Source: Leuctra nigra (Eukaryota; Arthropoda; Insecta; Plecoptera; Leuctridae). From it: a DNA stretch of 64,000 nt. Made by a program: the position numbers and the translations under genes. Under the pieces are notes generated by a model, which saw only the letters and a program-made list of their open reading frames with translations, did no database searches and was not told the DNA's origin. This document shows, one piece after another, positions 9,476 to 22,200 of this stretch (position 1 is its first letter; every line of letters starts with the position of its first letter). The DNA lies in assembly GCA_934045905.1 (NCBI GenBank), contig OW203762.1:53097411-53161410 (forward strand), given 5' to 3'.

Positions 9476-10242
9476 GAAGAAAAAAAATAATGCTTTGGAG
9501 AAATTACTTTGGCTCTGTTAGAAAGAAATGTGTTTGAATTGCTTGCTTTGGCAGCAGATGCATGAAAGAGGTTACATACAAGAGGCAGATGCAGAACGCA
9601 TCTAATTGATGGAGCTTTGCTAAGACTTAATGAATCTTCAGCTGAAAACATAAGACAGGTTATATTTTTCTTTTATTATAAAATCGATGCAAATGAATGA
9701 ACCGGCTGTGAGGTTATGTATTCCCCCCGCAACTCGTGGCCACCCTAATGAGCACATAAAGAAGGGAAGAAGCAAATAAACTTCATTTGCAGACATTTTG
9801 TGTATCGCCCTTAACGAGCAACTTCGCCACTCAATGAGTCAGATAAAGACGGCAAATAGATCATTTAGTTGGCAAGACTGAGTGGGAGAGGGAATGGTTC
9901 GAGGTATATAGAGTCAAGGAGTTGCTTATTGAATTGTTAGCCTAGAGGGGTGTAATGCCATTCACTGTTAATCAAACAATTCAAGTAACTCGGCAAAGTT
10001 AACGGAGAGTCAAAAGGAAAAGCGTAATAATCTCGTTAAATCGTTAAATATTTGAAATAATGCACGTTGAAGTCGGTTAGGGACGTTTACGAATCAACCA
10101 AAGTTTATTCAATCTAATCGTTTTGTTACAAGTTTGTGACCAAGAAGAATTTCATTTGTCTCTCCTTCAGTATTAGGACTGATCTTTTATATATCTAGTT
10201 ATCTCGTGCCTGTTTATGGTTCATTGTTCCTGTAATTCTTGA
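9476..10242. other. Non-coding stretch, nothing recognised
   Basis: No gene or repeat structure was found between the right terminus of the TTTAGTT-rich element and element copy 2. Confidence 0.5.
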
Positions 10243-10616
10243 TCCCATAAAAAACACTCCGTGTAAAAATACCAGCCAAGTCTCTTCAACTAAAAAAAAA
10301 ATAGAAGAAATCTAAAAATTCAGCACTGAAAAGTAGTGATATCAAAAAAAGGCCAAGTCAAAACTTTTAAAAATTACTTGGCGCATCGTGCATATAAATA
10401 GTATAGAAGTAGGTCGGTAATCAAATATACTCATCTATACATAAAATATATCTATAATCCCATAGAAAAACGATGCGCCAAGTAATTTTTAAAAGTTTTG
10501 ACTTGGCCTTTTTTTGATATCACTACTTTTCAGTGCTGAATTTTTAGATTTCTTCTATTTTTTTTTTAGTTGAAGAGACTTGGCTGGTATTTTTACACGG
10601 AGTGTTTTTTATGGGA
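10243..10616. repeat. Foldback of element copy 2
   Basis: Arms from 10243 to about 10389 and from about 10469 to 10616 are near-perfect reverse complements, around a loop that differs from copy 1. The arms within this copy agree with each other better than with copy 1 at several places (for example 'aatagaagaaatc' here against 'attatgaaatc' there), suggesting the arms were homogenised within each element. Confidence 0.85.
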
Positions 10617-11544
10617 TATCATTCCTTTTTTCAGTTTGTTCTTACAATTTGTAGCATATATTGTGGAACCAAAGACTATAATTCCTTTAAAAAAATACGC
10701 CTTTTTGATTTGGTTGCTAAGAAAGTTGTGCTTGTTACTATGATTATGCCATAAATGATATGCTATAAAGTATAGCGCAAGTTTCGTTCCAATTGGTCCA
10801 GCCGTTCTCGAGTTATGGCATCACTTCCGGTTTTCAAAATGGCGGCTGACTTCACTGCCACCTAAAATTTGTGTCTTTAAATGCTATGTAACATTATAAG
10901 CCTTCTGAATATGTAGTTATTGTTATAAGAGATGATTTCATTCAAATTTGGCATTTTTATGACGTCATTTCCGGTTTCGGTAAAAGTACATTTCTATTTT
11001 GACTGTTGATATTTCATTGAGAAGACCATCCGAATCGTTTGGCGCTAGTTTCGTCCCAATTGGTCCATCAGTTTTTAAGATATGACGTCACTTCCGGTTT
11101 CAAAATGGTGGCACAAAAAATTCGTAAGGACAAGGTATCATCAGACGCCAAAAGTGCATATATGGTAAAAATTTCAGATCGATCGGCTCAGCCGTTTAGG
11201 CTGTGGCGCTGTCAACAGTGTTTCCTGATATCATCAGAATCATCATCTTCAGAATCAGAAAGTGGTGTAATTTTACATATTTCACGGCCCTCTAGCACGA
11301 AAATGACATACCCTATTGTTCCCAAATTCGGTATATGGGGTGGGGTGGGCCATAGCTCGAAATTAAGATATTTTGCAACAATGTGAGATTTTCCAATTTT
11401 AAGATCCAGTAGGCCGAAAATGCCATGTTGTTGCTTACAGTAAAAGTGGTTGGTCTGCTCCTCAGTTTATTAGGCATTTACGGTATGTTGAGTGAGTGTG
11501 AGTGTACGGTACGACTTGGCTGGGTGGAGCGACCGCTCCACTAG
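10243..11544 (+). mobile_element. Helitron-like foldback element, copy 2
   Basis: Inverted partner of 2481-3802. It begins TCCCATAAAAAACACTCCG directly after a host A, and ends with the hairpin GTGGAGCGACCGCTCCAC and CTAG (11541-11544). A foldback occupies 10243-10616. The arm then repeats blocks that combine CCGGAAGT-type and TGACGTCA-type words with 'ccgatcgg'-like sequence. The 115-codon frame at 11039-11386 runs through this repetitive arm and resembles no known protein. Similarity to copy 1 stops at the same bases at both ends, which defines the unit. Confidence 0.6.
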
Positions 11545-14500
11545 ATCACTATGGTTACAACATTATGCCATCTCTTCTTCCGTCTTGTTCTTGTCACAAC
11601 AATGAGATCGTTATCTATTGATGTTGAGCAGTGGTTCAGTGGAACTTTTTACACCATCTCGTCATTCCATTACGTCCACCAACTCTTCAAATTGCATTCA
11701 TTATTTTTATACCCCGTCGTCTCCTGCAACCAGCTTAGAGCGAATTGCTCTTTTCTTTTAAAAAATAAAATACTCCCGTTTTATTGCGGTGTAACACAAT
11801 TTCCATTCCCGCCGATTCAACTACTCCATGTTCATTCCTGGTCAATTCCAGTGTTGAGAACTATCTTCATGATTATAGACATCGACGTATCATCTTATCG
11901 ACATTCTATAGCAGTGAATCTTGCGAGTCAAGCCTTGTGACGTCATCGAAGTGCATTCTGGGCAAAACGCTCTACCGAGATTGATACCAGACATCTTGTT
12001 GTACGTCAAGAGCATTGTATCTCAAATGTCACCTTCAAAAGCATTTCTTATTTACCTAAAAGAAATCTAAACTGGAACGGAAAATATACATAAGTACACA
12101 AAAAGGAAAGAAAGTTTATATAATCCTTGTCAACAGTGATGTATAGATTTGATATAGAAATAAAAAATCGAGTTTTGTTTTAAAAATTCAAGTTAGCAAA
12201 CCGTAATAACATCGGAGCGATATTAAATTGGCATGAGGGAGGAAGCGAAACGAACGACGGCACAGCAGTTTGATTGATGTGTTTGACGTCGGGGGGCGCC
12301 CGAATCTGCCGACCCTCCAGCGTCAGCCTTCTCACAGCCTTCTCAATATCACAGCCGCTGCTGAAACAGACATCTATACGAATCGAACTTTTTACATCGA
12401 TACTAATGTTCGTGTACATTGTACTCGTAATGTTGTTATTCAGGCGACGAAAAAACTCTGTCATTTCCTATTCGTTTTTTGTGCTTCTTTCCGAAGTGTG
12501 GTTCTCTATGTAAAGAGATGAAAAATGCCAGGTTTCTTATTTATTACCAGCTACTAACTTCTTAGGAATCTAGAGCAAAGCTTGATGAAAGAGACTACTT
12601 TGTTTTAGAATATATTTAACTATATCGTGCGCAGACTTAGAATGCTAGACGTTAGTCTTGAATAATATTTATTTGAATTGACAATGAAAAGCCATGAAGG
12701 TTTGTGCTCAATATTTCATCAACATGAGACGTATTAAGTTTGGCAATATTCGCTAAATGTATGTGATCTTCCTTTTTTAAATGACGTACCATCCATCATT
12801 CGACATTCAAACATAAAGTAATTGTTGTAATTTCATAATATTTTTTCCTCGTAACAAAGTTATTTGTACTAAGTTCGAATGGAATGGTTTGAGTTTGATG
12901 ATGAAATATATTATTGAAGTTTCGATAAAAGAGTTTAATCAAAGTTTGAGCGGTAGACGCTGTCAGAAGGCGGGGCACAATGTGGCTTTTGATTATTGAA
13001 TAATAAAAATCGAAGAATGATATTAAAATAATCAATACATGAAGCGATGAGTTGAGCGCTTGTCTTGAATCTCAATCGCTCAATTCCAATAATATATTGA
13101 AGCCAAGAAGCTCGCGCAGCTTGCGAAGAATAGAAGTAAAAGTATGGAGAAGTTATGCCGAGAGAATATTAACTATCTGAAAAGTATGTCATATCTTTAA
13201 GCAAACAGATGACAGAAAATAATTGAAATTCCTTCTAATAAAACCAGATAGAACTATGTGTTAGATAAGTAAATCATATTGTTAAGTTAGTTTGAGTCGG
13301 GGATACAGCAACACCTGAAACGTAGTCTCTGTCGAGTCTTCTAGTCCATTATTAGGCCAGTCTATGCACCTACAGTGAGTTGACGCTTTCTGTTAAAAGG
13401 GTTGTCACAATCCCCTATTTTACCCTAAATTGTTTAAGCAATTTTCAAAAACATCTATCAGTAAAATGAAACACTTAGTGCATAATGATTTCCATTTCTG
13501 TTCGACCAGCTTTTGTGGAACAACAAATATTTTACTAAAGCGTCTTCTAGAGAACATTTCGAAAAAAAGAACGAATTTTCCCCGAAACAAAGTGATCGAC
13601 GATCAGAAAAAGTGGTGCTAGATTTTAATGCGGGTAGTCAATTTGACTAATGGTTGTTATCAGTCCTTCCCGGTCTATTTCTTGAATGCTGGGATTAATG
13701 AGGTTCCATCCTGCCAACGTGACGGACTAAAACACCCTTCCATCCTTCCTTCTTCATCCTGCACAAGCAAGTTGATGTTGTCTTCGTATTCACAACTAAC
13801 TCATTATGATGCAGAATGTGCTGCACTTCTTATATTATAATGTTTACTCAGTTGCATTCTGTAGAAATAATGATTTCTTCGGGCTATTGCTCTCGTATTA
13901 AAATATAATTATCTGCATAGCCCACAATCACATCCGCCACAGCGCACGATTACTTACAGTAGGTACTCTGATAAATGAGGAATGAGACAATGAAGTCTTC
14001 AAGATGGCGGTTCTGAGGCTGCCAGAGAATTCACCGAAGAATGATTCGCACCTGAATGTGACATTCACTCGAGAAATACGCGGATGAATTTCAGTTTCGG
14101 TTATGTTCGTGCGTGCGCATGTGATAAAGAAGAATCGCCACACGTACGCGATGACGCGTAGAGAAGTTTCCCGCCTTTTCATGCAAAATAAAACCCATCT
14201 CGTTCAGGAATCATTCGGATCGCCCTTTCAGTGAGGAGCGATATGATTGGTGGCTTTGACAAGGGGAGGGGGCATTTTGTCAACACATGTCACCTGCACG
14301 CATCTTGTATCTCATCTTTACGCGTAAGAAAAGTATTTTGATGGAATTTTTTGCGCCCTTTTTGTTGATATATGAATGTTATCGATGGCATATGTCATTG
14401 TTCTACCACCGTTCTCTGGAAAGCCATAGATATCACCTCTGTGACATCGTTCTTTTCACTTTGCATTCGATCAGCCGATTATATCCATTATACCCGCGTT

Positions 14501-14609
14501 ATGTCGCCCTGTTGCAAAGTTCATTTGTTGCTTCATAGAGTTCAATCAATATTATTACAGCTCTGGTAATTATTAGCTGGATGGTTCATGTTGATTATGT
14601 AATAGGTAT
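11545..14609. other. Non-coding stretch, nothing recognised
   Basis: Scattered short frames only (the longest, 129 codons at 11551-11940, has no recognisable features). There are no clear repeats, RNA genes or strong paired splice sites. Confidence 0.45.
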
Positions 14610-15852
14610 AGTCGGTGTGTGATTATGTAATAGGTATAGATATAAGATAGATATAATTTCTTTATTTGTAAAATAGTTTTTGTTACATTGCAAGGGGGGA
14701 TACCCATATAAGTGAGGGAGGCCCTCACTTGTGTATGGGCACCATAGAACAGTAATAATAGTCGGTAATGAGTGTATTATTATATAAAAATTATCTTTAA
14801 ACAGCATTTATCAGGGCTACTTACTATCAATAGTGACCTGAGTATGTGATAATAAATAATAATAGTTAATAACTTCAAAATAGTAGGAACATAATACAGA
14901 AGGAAGTATAGATAATTAAATATATTCCCTACACAGCTATAAGAACAGATTGAAGCTGATAAATATATTAACGATTATTTTATATGCTTTAACTTATACA
15001 GATCTAATATAATAACCTAAATCTAATTTAATATAACATAATTTTAAATTTAACCAGAACAATACACTAAAGTGGAGCACCAACATTGCACAGGATGACA
15101 CGGAGCGGACAAGAACGTGGACTAATTCTATAATGTACAAATTTAGTTGAAAGTTTACGAGAATGTTTTAACTAAACGCGTTTCTTCCTGATAGGGTGTT
15201 CGAGTTAATTATATCGTTGATTTCGTCTATTGGGTAAGATTTGATCCAGTCCTTTGTGAACAATGCAAAATGTTTTTTGTTAGTTGTGCTTCGAATTGAT
15301 TCGGGTACAATATTATATAATTTAGGACCAAGGTAAATACCATGTCTTTGCGTGGCGGTTCTGTTGACTCTTGTTAGGGGAAGCGAGTTTTTTAAACGTA
15401 ATTTCTGTCTGCTTAAGAGAGCTGTGTTAGGTATTGATGGTGGATGCGCATGTATATGGTTAATCAGTACATGTGTATAGACTTTTCGAACTTGAGGGAC
15501 TTGAGTGTCTTTAAAAACCAAATCAGAGGGATATTGCCAGTGGACTTTCAGCATGATTTTAAGTAACCTTTTCTGCATAGTTATAAGTGGTCGTAAATGG
15601 TTGTCGTACGTGCCTCCCCATCCAATTATACCGTACTGTAGAATAGAGTGCGCTATAGCATAATATACCATTTTTAGGTTTTTAAAATCAAGAATATTCC
15701 TTAGTAAATACAGCTTAAGTATGCAGTACCTCAATTTCTTAGTAATATTAGATATGTGTACATCCCATCTCATGTGCTGGTCAATGCTGATTCCTAAATA
15801 TTTGGTTGCTGATACTTTTCCTATGGCGTGACATAGGAAAGTCGGTGTGTGA
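14610..15852 (-). mobile_element. 5'-truncated non-LTR retrotransposon (LINE) with 13-bp target duplication
   Basis: The 13-mer agtcggtgtgtga occurs at 14610-14622 and again at 15840-15852, bracketing a - strand LINE fragment. At the 15.84-kb end the LINE is cut off within its reverse-transcriptase frame. At the 14.62-kb end lies the 3' untranslated region, with a stem-loop (ccctcactt/aagtgaggg arms near 14709-14731) followed by a C run, then a TATCTA-rich tail. Part of the tail (tatacctattacataatca on the - strand) is repeated just outside the duplication, an oddity of the insertion junction. The clade looks Jockey/CR1-like from the protein. Confidence 0.8.
15168..15839 (-). pseudogene. Reverse transcriptase C-terminal fragment of the LINE
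   Basis: An uninterrupted frame of about 223 codons ends at a stop at 15168. It enters within the RT domain at a 'KYLGISIDQHMRWDVHI' segment, the strand just after the palm domain in LINE reverse transcriptases. It continues through the typical thumb region ('LRYCILKLYLLRN', 'AHSILQYGIIGWGG', 'MQKRLLKIMLK') to a short C-terminus ('GPKLYNIVPESIRS'). The catalytic FADD motif and the endonuclease are absent because of 5' truncation, so it cannot be active. The open frame beyond 15839 lies in host sequence and is fortuitous. The lack of internal stops suggests a fairly recent insertion. Confidence 0.85.
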
Positions 15853-18800
15853 CGGAAAGCGTGGAATTCGCGTGACTGCTGATTGTTTGTCCAGCTAACG
15901 AGTTTTGACTGACCTGTGGCGTTAGGAACTTTGTTTAAATGTTGCTGCTAATTAGTAATTTATCAAAGTACGTCTCGGTGGAATTGTCTGGAGAGGTAAG
16001 AGCGGGATGCTGTTTATGCAGACACCAGCTGGAATAATCCCCCATGATGGCCGAGATGAAGAATAAAACTCAATTAGAGATGTAAATTGCCGACTCAATG
16101 GCGGAGATAGACGGATTATTCAGTGGAGTCGCGAGGACAAAGGTTTCTACGACTCAAGTTATCTAAACGAGCGTCGATGGAAGAAACCGGCGCGATTTCA
16201 ACGCGAATGTTGGCGTAGACTCATCGGAACTTAATTTCCCAGAAGGCGTTCAAGCTTTACGTAATTGATAAAATCGATAAAAGAGTTGCATAATAATTTA
16301 CATCGAAAATAAACCAAGACCGTGCTTCTGTAGTCGTTAGTTGAAATGACTTAACAGTAATTGCTAGTGATGACGTCTAGTCTGGGAAGAGCTCCGCCAT
16401 TGCGAATTATTGTAATTAAACATAGCATACCTCCATCTCGACTGACTTCTTGATGTTAATTGATGCCAAAGCCACACGGAATCTCTCAGCACTTAACGCT
16501 GCATCGTGTGAAGCTTCAGAAGTTAAGCCAACTTAGCTTAAGTTCGGATTAACTTTGCAAAGCTACCGGTAACTTGTCTTGGGCATGCCACGTAGGTCAA
16601 CACACGCCGAGGTCAGGTCAAATCTTCGACTCAGATTGCGCATGTGCAGACCGCCATGTTGGATGCGTCATCAATGTGTGTGGATTGAATGACGTCACAA
16701 TTACTAATGTATGAAGTGTATACTTCACCTCAGACTCCCAGCGAGCTTTCAAAACGACGTCCAATTTTCATATTATAAAGCCTGGAAGCAAATTGATGTC
16801 TTAAAGCGTCTCGACGGGAGTTCGTCGTCAAGTTTCGACGCTCGACGCACTTTGCTCGCCAGATAATCGCTGAGATAACTGCGAGACGGCTGAGATGGAA
16901 GACGTCGGAGTCAAGATGGATTCATAGCAAATATTATCACTCGAGATGAGTATGTCGTACGTTTATTCATGGCAAATATTATATCTAGGAGGAAGATCAA
17001 TGCACTCACTAGATATGAACATTAATAAACATACAGATTTCATTTCTCTCGGCGTACAGAACCACGTCATTAGAGATTATCATTTTTCATTCAGGTGTAT
17101 ATCCAGATTGATGTGTCTGTTGGCTCCACATTTTCATCCCTTGTCTGACATTTTATCTCTCCATTCCAAAGCTTCTTCATCTCACCCTCCCATCCTGCTT
17201 TATTGTTTCTCTCTCTCTGTTGCACCTCCAAGACGACTTCTGTCTCACCACTCGTAATTTACGAGCTCCGGTCTTGAGTCGGGCTCTAAATTCTTGAACC
17301 AAACCACCCCTTTAACTTTGTTAGAAACATTAGTCCACCCTCGAAATCTATTACCCAATATAATACATTCTAAGACAGTCAAACTTTCTTGTTTAATTTG
17401 AATGAAGCCCATTTCAAGACCAACTCAGATGATCCTACAGAATCATACTCATATTATTCACAAATTTAAAATAAAGGAACTCTAAATTTCTTGAAATACG
17501 AACCCCCCGGAGACCTGGATTAATCTGACGGGCTGAACTCTGCTCAGGATATTGTGCAGTGCGGAGTTTCCGCCGAGGACCGAGGCCCACAAGTAGTGCC
17601 TAATGAATATTAATGAGATTGAAGAGCTAGAAACTGAGACGGCTGGGACAGCTAAATTGATATGAAGGCTCGATTTAGCAGCTCCATTGTCGTGCACTTG
17701 TTGAGGCTATTGTTCGGTGCCATCAGTTGCACGTTTACACTGCACAGGCAGATCTGATAATATGAGCCAAACAAGAGCCGTTCGACATTGTTCTTGTTCA
17801 AGATAATACACCTATCTCTACTTACCTTAAGGTGGTGCCAGCGCCAGCGATTTACCTGCTTTTGCAGGCACTTTTTTTTGATACTATTGGAGACGAAATG
17901 GGTTAACGAAATGATTTGAAATTTAAATCATGATTAGATATAAGACAAACTTAGATCACTATAAGATCACTTGGTAATTTTTTTATTTTTTGCATCATTA
18001 GTTAGTAATTATTTGATTTTTGGTGAAAAATTAGCTATTTTTTTTGTCTCGCTGGGTGCCGTATAAACTGTTATTAAAAAAAAAAAAATATGCGAAGTAA
18101 CAACCCTAAGTCCATCCTTGAACAAAACACTTAAAAACTTTGATATCAATCGGTTCACGGGTTTGGTCTCCAATCGTATCCGAAATTTCTTAGTATTGCG
18201 CGGTTTTGTTGAATACCGATGTCTATTTAACAAGGCACGAAGAAAAAGTAAAGAAGTGGTATACAATATACAATTGGGCTGATCATGTGAACTTCCTATC
18301 AAAGTTACACTCACTGATCAAACAAATTTTCTCTCTCAATTTGCTCGAACGGTCGAGCGAGCGCTTACTTTATAATACATCTCAAAATGATCTCAGTGAA
18401 GATCTCCTACATTGTGGGAAACGGTCTTGCACTTGTTTCCACTACAGAGGTAAATGAGGATCAACGCATGGTTAGTAGAGCGCTGCGGTGGAGGAGCCAG
18501 GTTAGCGACGCAACCCGCAATACAGAAGAGTGTTGCGGGAAGTATAAGCTCTCTCCATGCGGGGCAATATTTACTTCCGCACGCATTTCCACGCATGCGC
18601 CAGTCATAACTTAATTAACTCGTATCATACAAGTTATCGCGATCTCTCAACTCCCAGTAGACAAATATTTGGTTTCCTTGTTCCTCCCCCCCCCCCCCCC
18701 CTATCTACCTCCTGTATATAATCCAGCCTGATTAGGGGATTTATTACTAATCAAGATAGTGCAGTATTTTCATGATTTGCTTTGCAGACAGAAGTGTACT

Positions 18801-19061
18801 ATTAAATAACATGGGCACGTGAGTTACAAGGCCTAATTACATAGCTACGCTTTACTGACAAGATAAGCTCTATGCAAATTTTAACGTTCTAGGCATTGAC
18901 CTGAAGCTGCTAACGAATAGCCGCACATTAAATAATCGAAAGTCATTTAAATCATGGCTTAAGCACATTGAGATCGATGCAATCGCCAGTCTTGTGCACT
19001 CGTAAGAATGTCGGTATTTACAGAATATAACACTGAATATACTGAATATAACATGAATATA
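15853..19061. other. Non-coding stretch, nothing recognised
   Basis: No supported gene. It includes a homopolymer C run at about 18686-18700 and a 13-A run near 18077. Small open frames show no recognisable domains. Confidence 0.45.
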
Positions 19062-19270
19062 TTAATAAAATAAACTTCGTTGGACTTTCACAAACTATTA
19101 TATTTTATAAAAATGAAATATTTCGTCTACTTTCAGTAAACTTCATCAGGCATTTGACATATTTGACATATTTGTTAGGATGTCTGATGAAGTTTACTGA
19201 AAGTAGACGAAATATTGCATTTTTATAAAATATAATAGTTCGTGAAAGTCCAACGAAGTTTATTTTATTA
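19062..19270. mobile_element. Near-perfect hairpin element (88-bp arms)
   Basis: The sequence from 19062 to 19149 is the reverse complement of about 19184-19270 with only a few mismatches, around a 34-base loop. Outer ends read TTAATAAAATAAACTTCG. It has no coding capacity. The high arm identity implies a young or homogenised element, or a recent inverted duplication. Confidence 0.8.
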
Positions 19271-22200
19271 ATTAATCTCCAAACTAAGAGCTGGAACTTT
19301 GATGAATATATTACTTTATTTTGTTACTTTTAAACATTAAATAAAACACAATTGACAAGAAAATCCAGCGCGTTTTCTCACAACGTTTTACTCAAAGCGT
19401 TTTAAATTCTAAATTACTCATCGAGATGCTGAAATTGATTTTCTTCCGTCTGACAGAATTTATTATTTCATCAGAAGGAATTTCATATCCGGCTCCCTGT
19501 TAGCAATGCTGGGATGTAATTATATAAAACTACAACATTTTCCACGCTAATACGAGTGATTTTCATGTAACGTTATATCTCTCGTCCTCGGTTTGAAGGT
19601 ATCAAGAAGCCTGTCTTGGCTTCAACATCGCGCTGCGTCTACTCACATTATTACTGGAATATAATTTGCTTGTCTGCGCGGCTCGGTACGGCTCGGATGT
19701 TAATGAAATGCTAGAAGCCCGCGTTCGACTCATGGAATGTTTCAGCGAACAAGGTATGTTATTATTCTCGACAGACATGGTGCAATCTTCGCCGGGGATC
19801 TTCAGGCATGCCGGAGCCCGAAGATCTCTGGCCGGGGTCATTTGATGACTTGATAACGATGATTAATAAATACATTATTTTGGATAACACGGGAGAATGG
19901 GCACAGGGGGGCCAAGTTTAAGCTCGTAACGCTTTTTAGGCATGCGATATATTGGATCGTTAAGAAAGATGGACCTAGATTAGAAGTATGCTAACTATGT
20001 ATAACCATTATTTGTCGTACTTACAGTTATTGTATTGATTTTGAGTATGATTTTTCCTTTCAGGTTGTTTTCGTTTCGGTACGGATTCTTTTCACTTCTT
20101 AAGATAGCATCACGCCGAAATTAATTCGTATCGAAACGAGATTAAAAATAGTTATAGTGAAAGGTTCCTGCACGTGTTATTGCTATGCAGATTTCGAATT
20201 AAAGTTGGATTAAGATGGAGGTGCCGGGTTTACAGAATTATGACGTCACGTACCAACAAGCTTCATAGATTCATTTTTCCTGACGCGCATTTTAATTACA
20301 TGTTGCTTTTCATCTATTTATATTTTTCAAACTCATGAATCGTGTAATTAAAATGAGGAAATGTGTTAAAAGAACATGTTGAAGTTAAAAAAGACATGTT
20401 GAGAGATGACCTTTTAACTTATCACGAGATTTCCAGTCATTACTTTGTACCTCACTGCAAATACAACTGGAGTCAGATAATGAATTAAACAGCTCTTTGG
20501 TCGATGTCAATTCGAACTGTTCTCGAAACAAGAGTTATCTGACTGGGACTTGTTTTTAATTAATAAAAATGTGACACAGAGTAATAATCCAGTGACAAAA
20601 ACAACGCTTTACAATAAATCTTTGTTTCTTTGGCGTCAAAGTGAGCCAATCAGAACGGCGCTGCAGCCTTAGCAACGCGCTCGGCTCAAACGAAGCATGC
20701 AAAATCGTCATCAGGGGCTGAAGTAAAGCTAGCAATAAAAAGCTTAAATCGTCGAAGAATAGATGTCTGAGTGAAACAGACTTCTTGTAACACGTTAAGC
20801 ATGTAAAATGTCATTAATTTTCCGTGACGTGTTCGTAGTTTATCAATGAAAGCTTGCATTGTAATGCAATCCACTTCAGAGTGACGCTTTCCTTCCGTTT
20901 TTCTCCTCTGTTTGGCTGCCGCAAAGGCGCTGTTCCAACGCTCTTGACGAGCATGTGCGCGCGCTCAAAGAGAATGAAGCATACAAGGGAATTGCACACC
21001 ATTCAAAATCTATACTTATATGCAACATAATAGAATTAAAAACAATGCGACACCATTTTACTGAACCATTTCTTCTATTCTACTCAATTGCGTACTTTTG
21101 ACATAACTTGATTAAATGTCTTTGTATAGATCGTTGTCTATGTGAGCTCAAGTCACTTGTCACTTCTGCGCGCTCAAGTGTTCAAGTCATTGCATCAAGA
21201 CTTGATATCACCGAATGAATTAACGAGCTATCATCTTATTCTTGTCTGAAGCGGAAGTCGTCGAATCTATTGTGTACTTTTAATTAGCGCTTTACGCAAT
21301 GTGCAATTCGTTCTTCCAGCTCTCATAATGATGTATGAAGATCCTCCCCCAGTAAGCAAACAACCGGATTCCTGGCTCCGACGTTCCGCTGCAATCAGTA
21401 AACCAGAACAGATAGGTTTTACTGAAACGGATCAAGAGAACTCTAATTATTTCTGGTCGGGCGTCGGAGACGATTTGCTAGATGTCACTTGGCAGGGGTG
21501 CTGTGACGTCACTCCTGGGTCGATTGCATTTGGCTGCCGGTTCACACCATTCGATAGGCGAAATCTAATCCTGGCAGAGAACCAAATGGACTCGCGTGGC
21601 CCGTTCTTCTTTTTGCCTCCTCCTAATTCCCACGTCGTAATGACTTGGAGGAGCGAAGACCACATTCGTACATAATGCGACGAGCTCCCTTCAGTGCTCC
21701 ATATTTCACTCCCATGTGCGGGAACAACTCTCCAGCTGGATCAAACGAGATGCAATATGCAGCTACTTCCACGTGATGAGCCTCGTCAGAAGACTTTCAA
21801 ATACAAATGTTCTGTTTGACTGAAACGATGTATGAGTGAGACAGGTTGCTTTGTATTGAAGTAAGCATGTGTTTCGCGAAACATTCTGTCAGTTGTTTTT
21901 CATAGACGACTGCATCAGATTGAGATGCAATAGTCTTGGTAAAAAGCGATCTCTATATCTGCTCGTGCAATGAAATTACTCGACCGACAGACAATGCGCA
22001 GCGAAATTGCTAGAAGAGAATCGACGTTGCGATATTGTTTCCAACATAATCTGCAGACAGACCGATCCGGCGCTTCCACCACAACACCAGCCGAGTCACT
22101 GATATCTGTTCAAAGTGGCAATGGAGAAGTTGCAAGATCAAATGGCAATTGATTGGATTCAATGGCAACTATCTTCTCTCGAACTCGTCTCCCTACAGAA

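Noticed and set aside
11039..11386. 115-codon + strand frame
   Set aside because: It runs through the repetitive arm of element copy 2, and the equivalent frame is not kept in copy 1.
15840..15952. Open frame continuing upstream of the LINE RT fragment
   Set aside because: The 13-bp target duplication places this sequence outside the element, so the frame is fortuitous host DNA.
21301..21675. 124-codon + strand frame
   Set aside because: No recognisable domain, no supporting splice sites, and a length reachable by chance in 64 kb.
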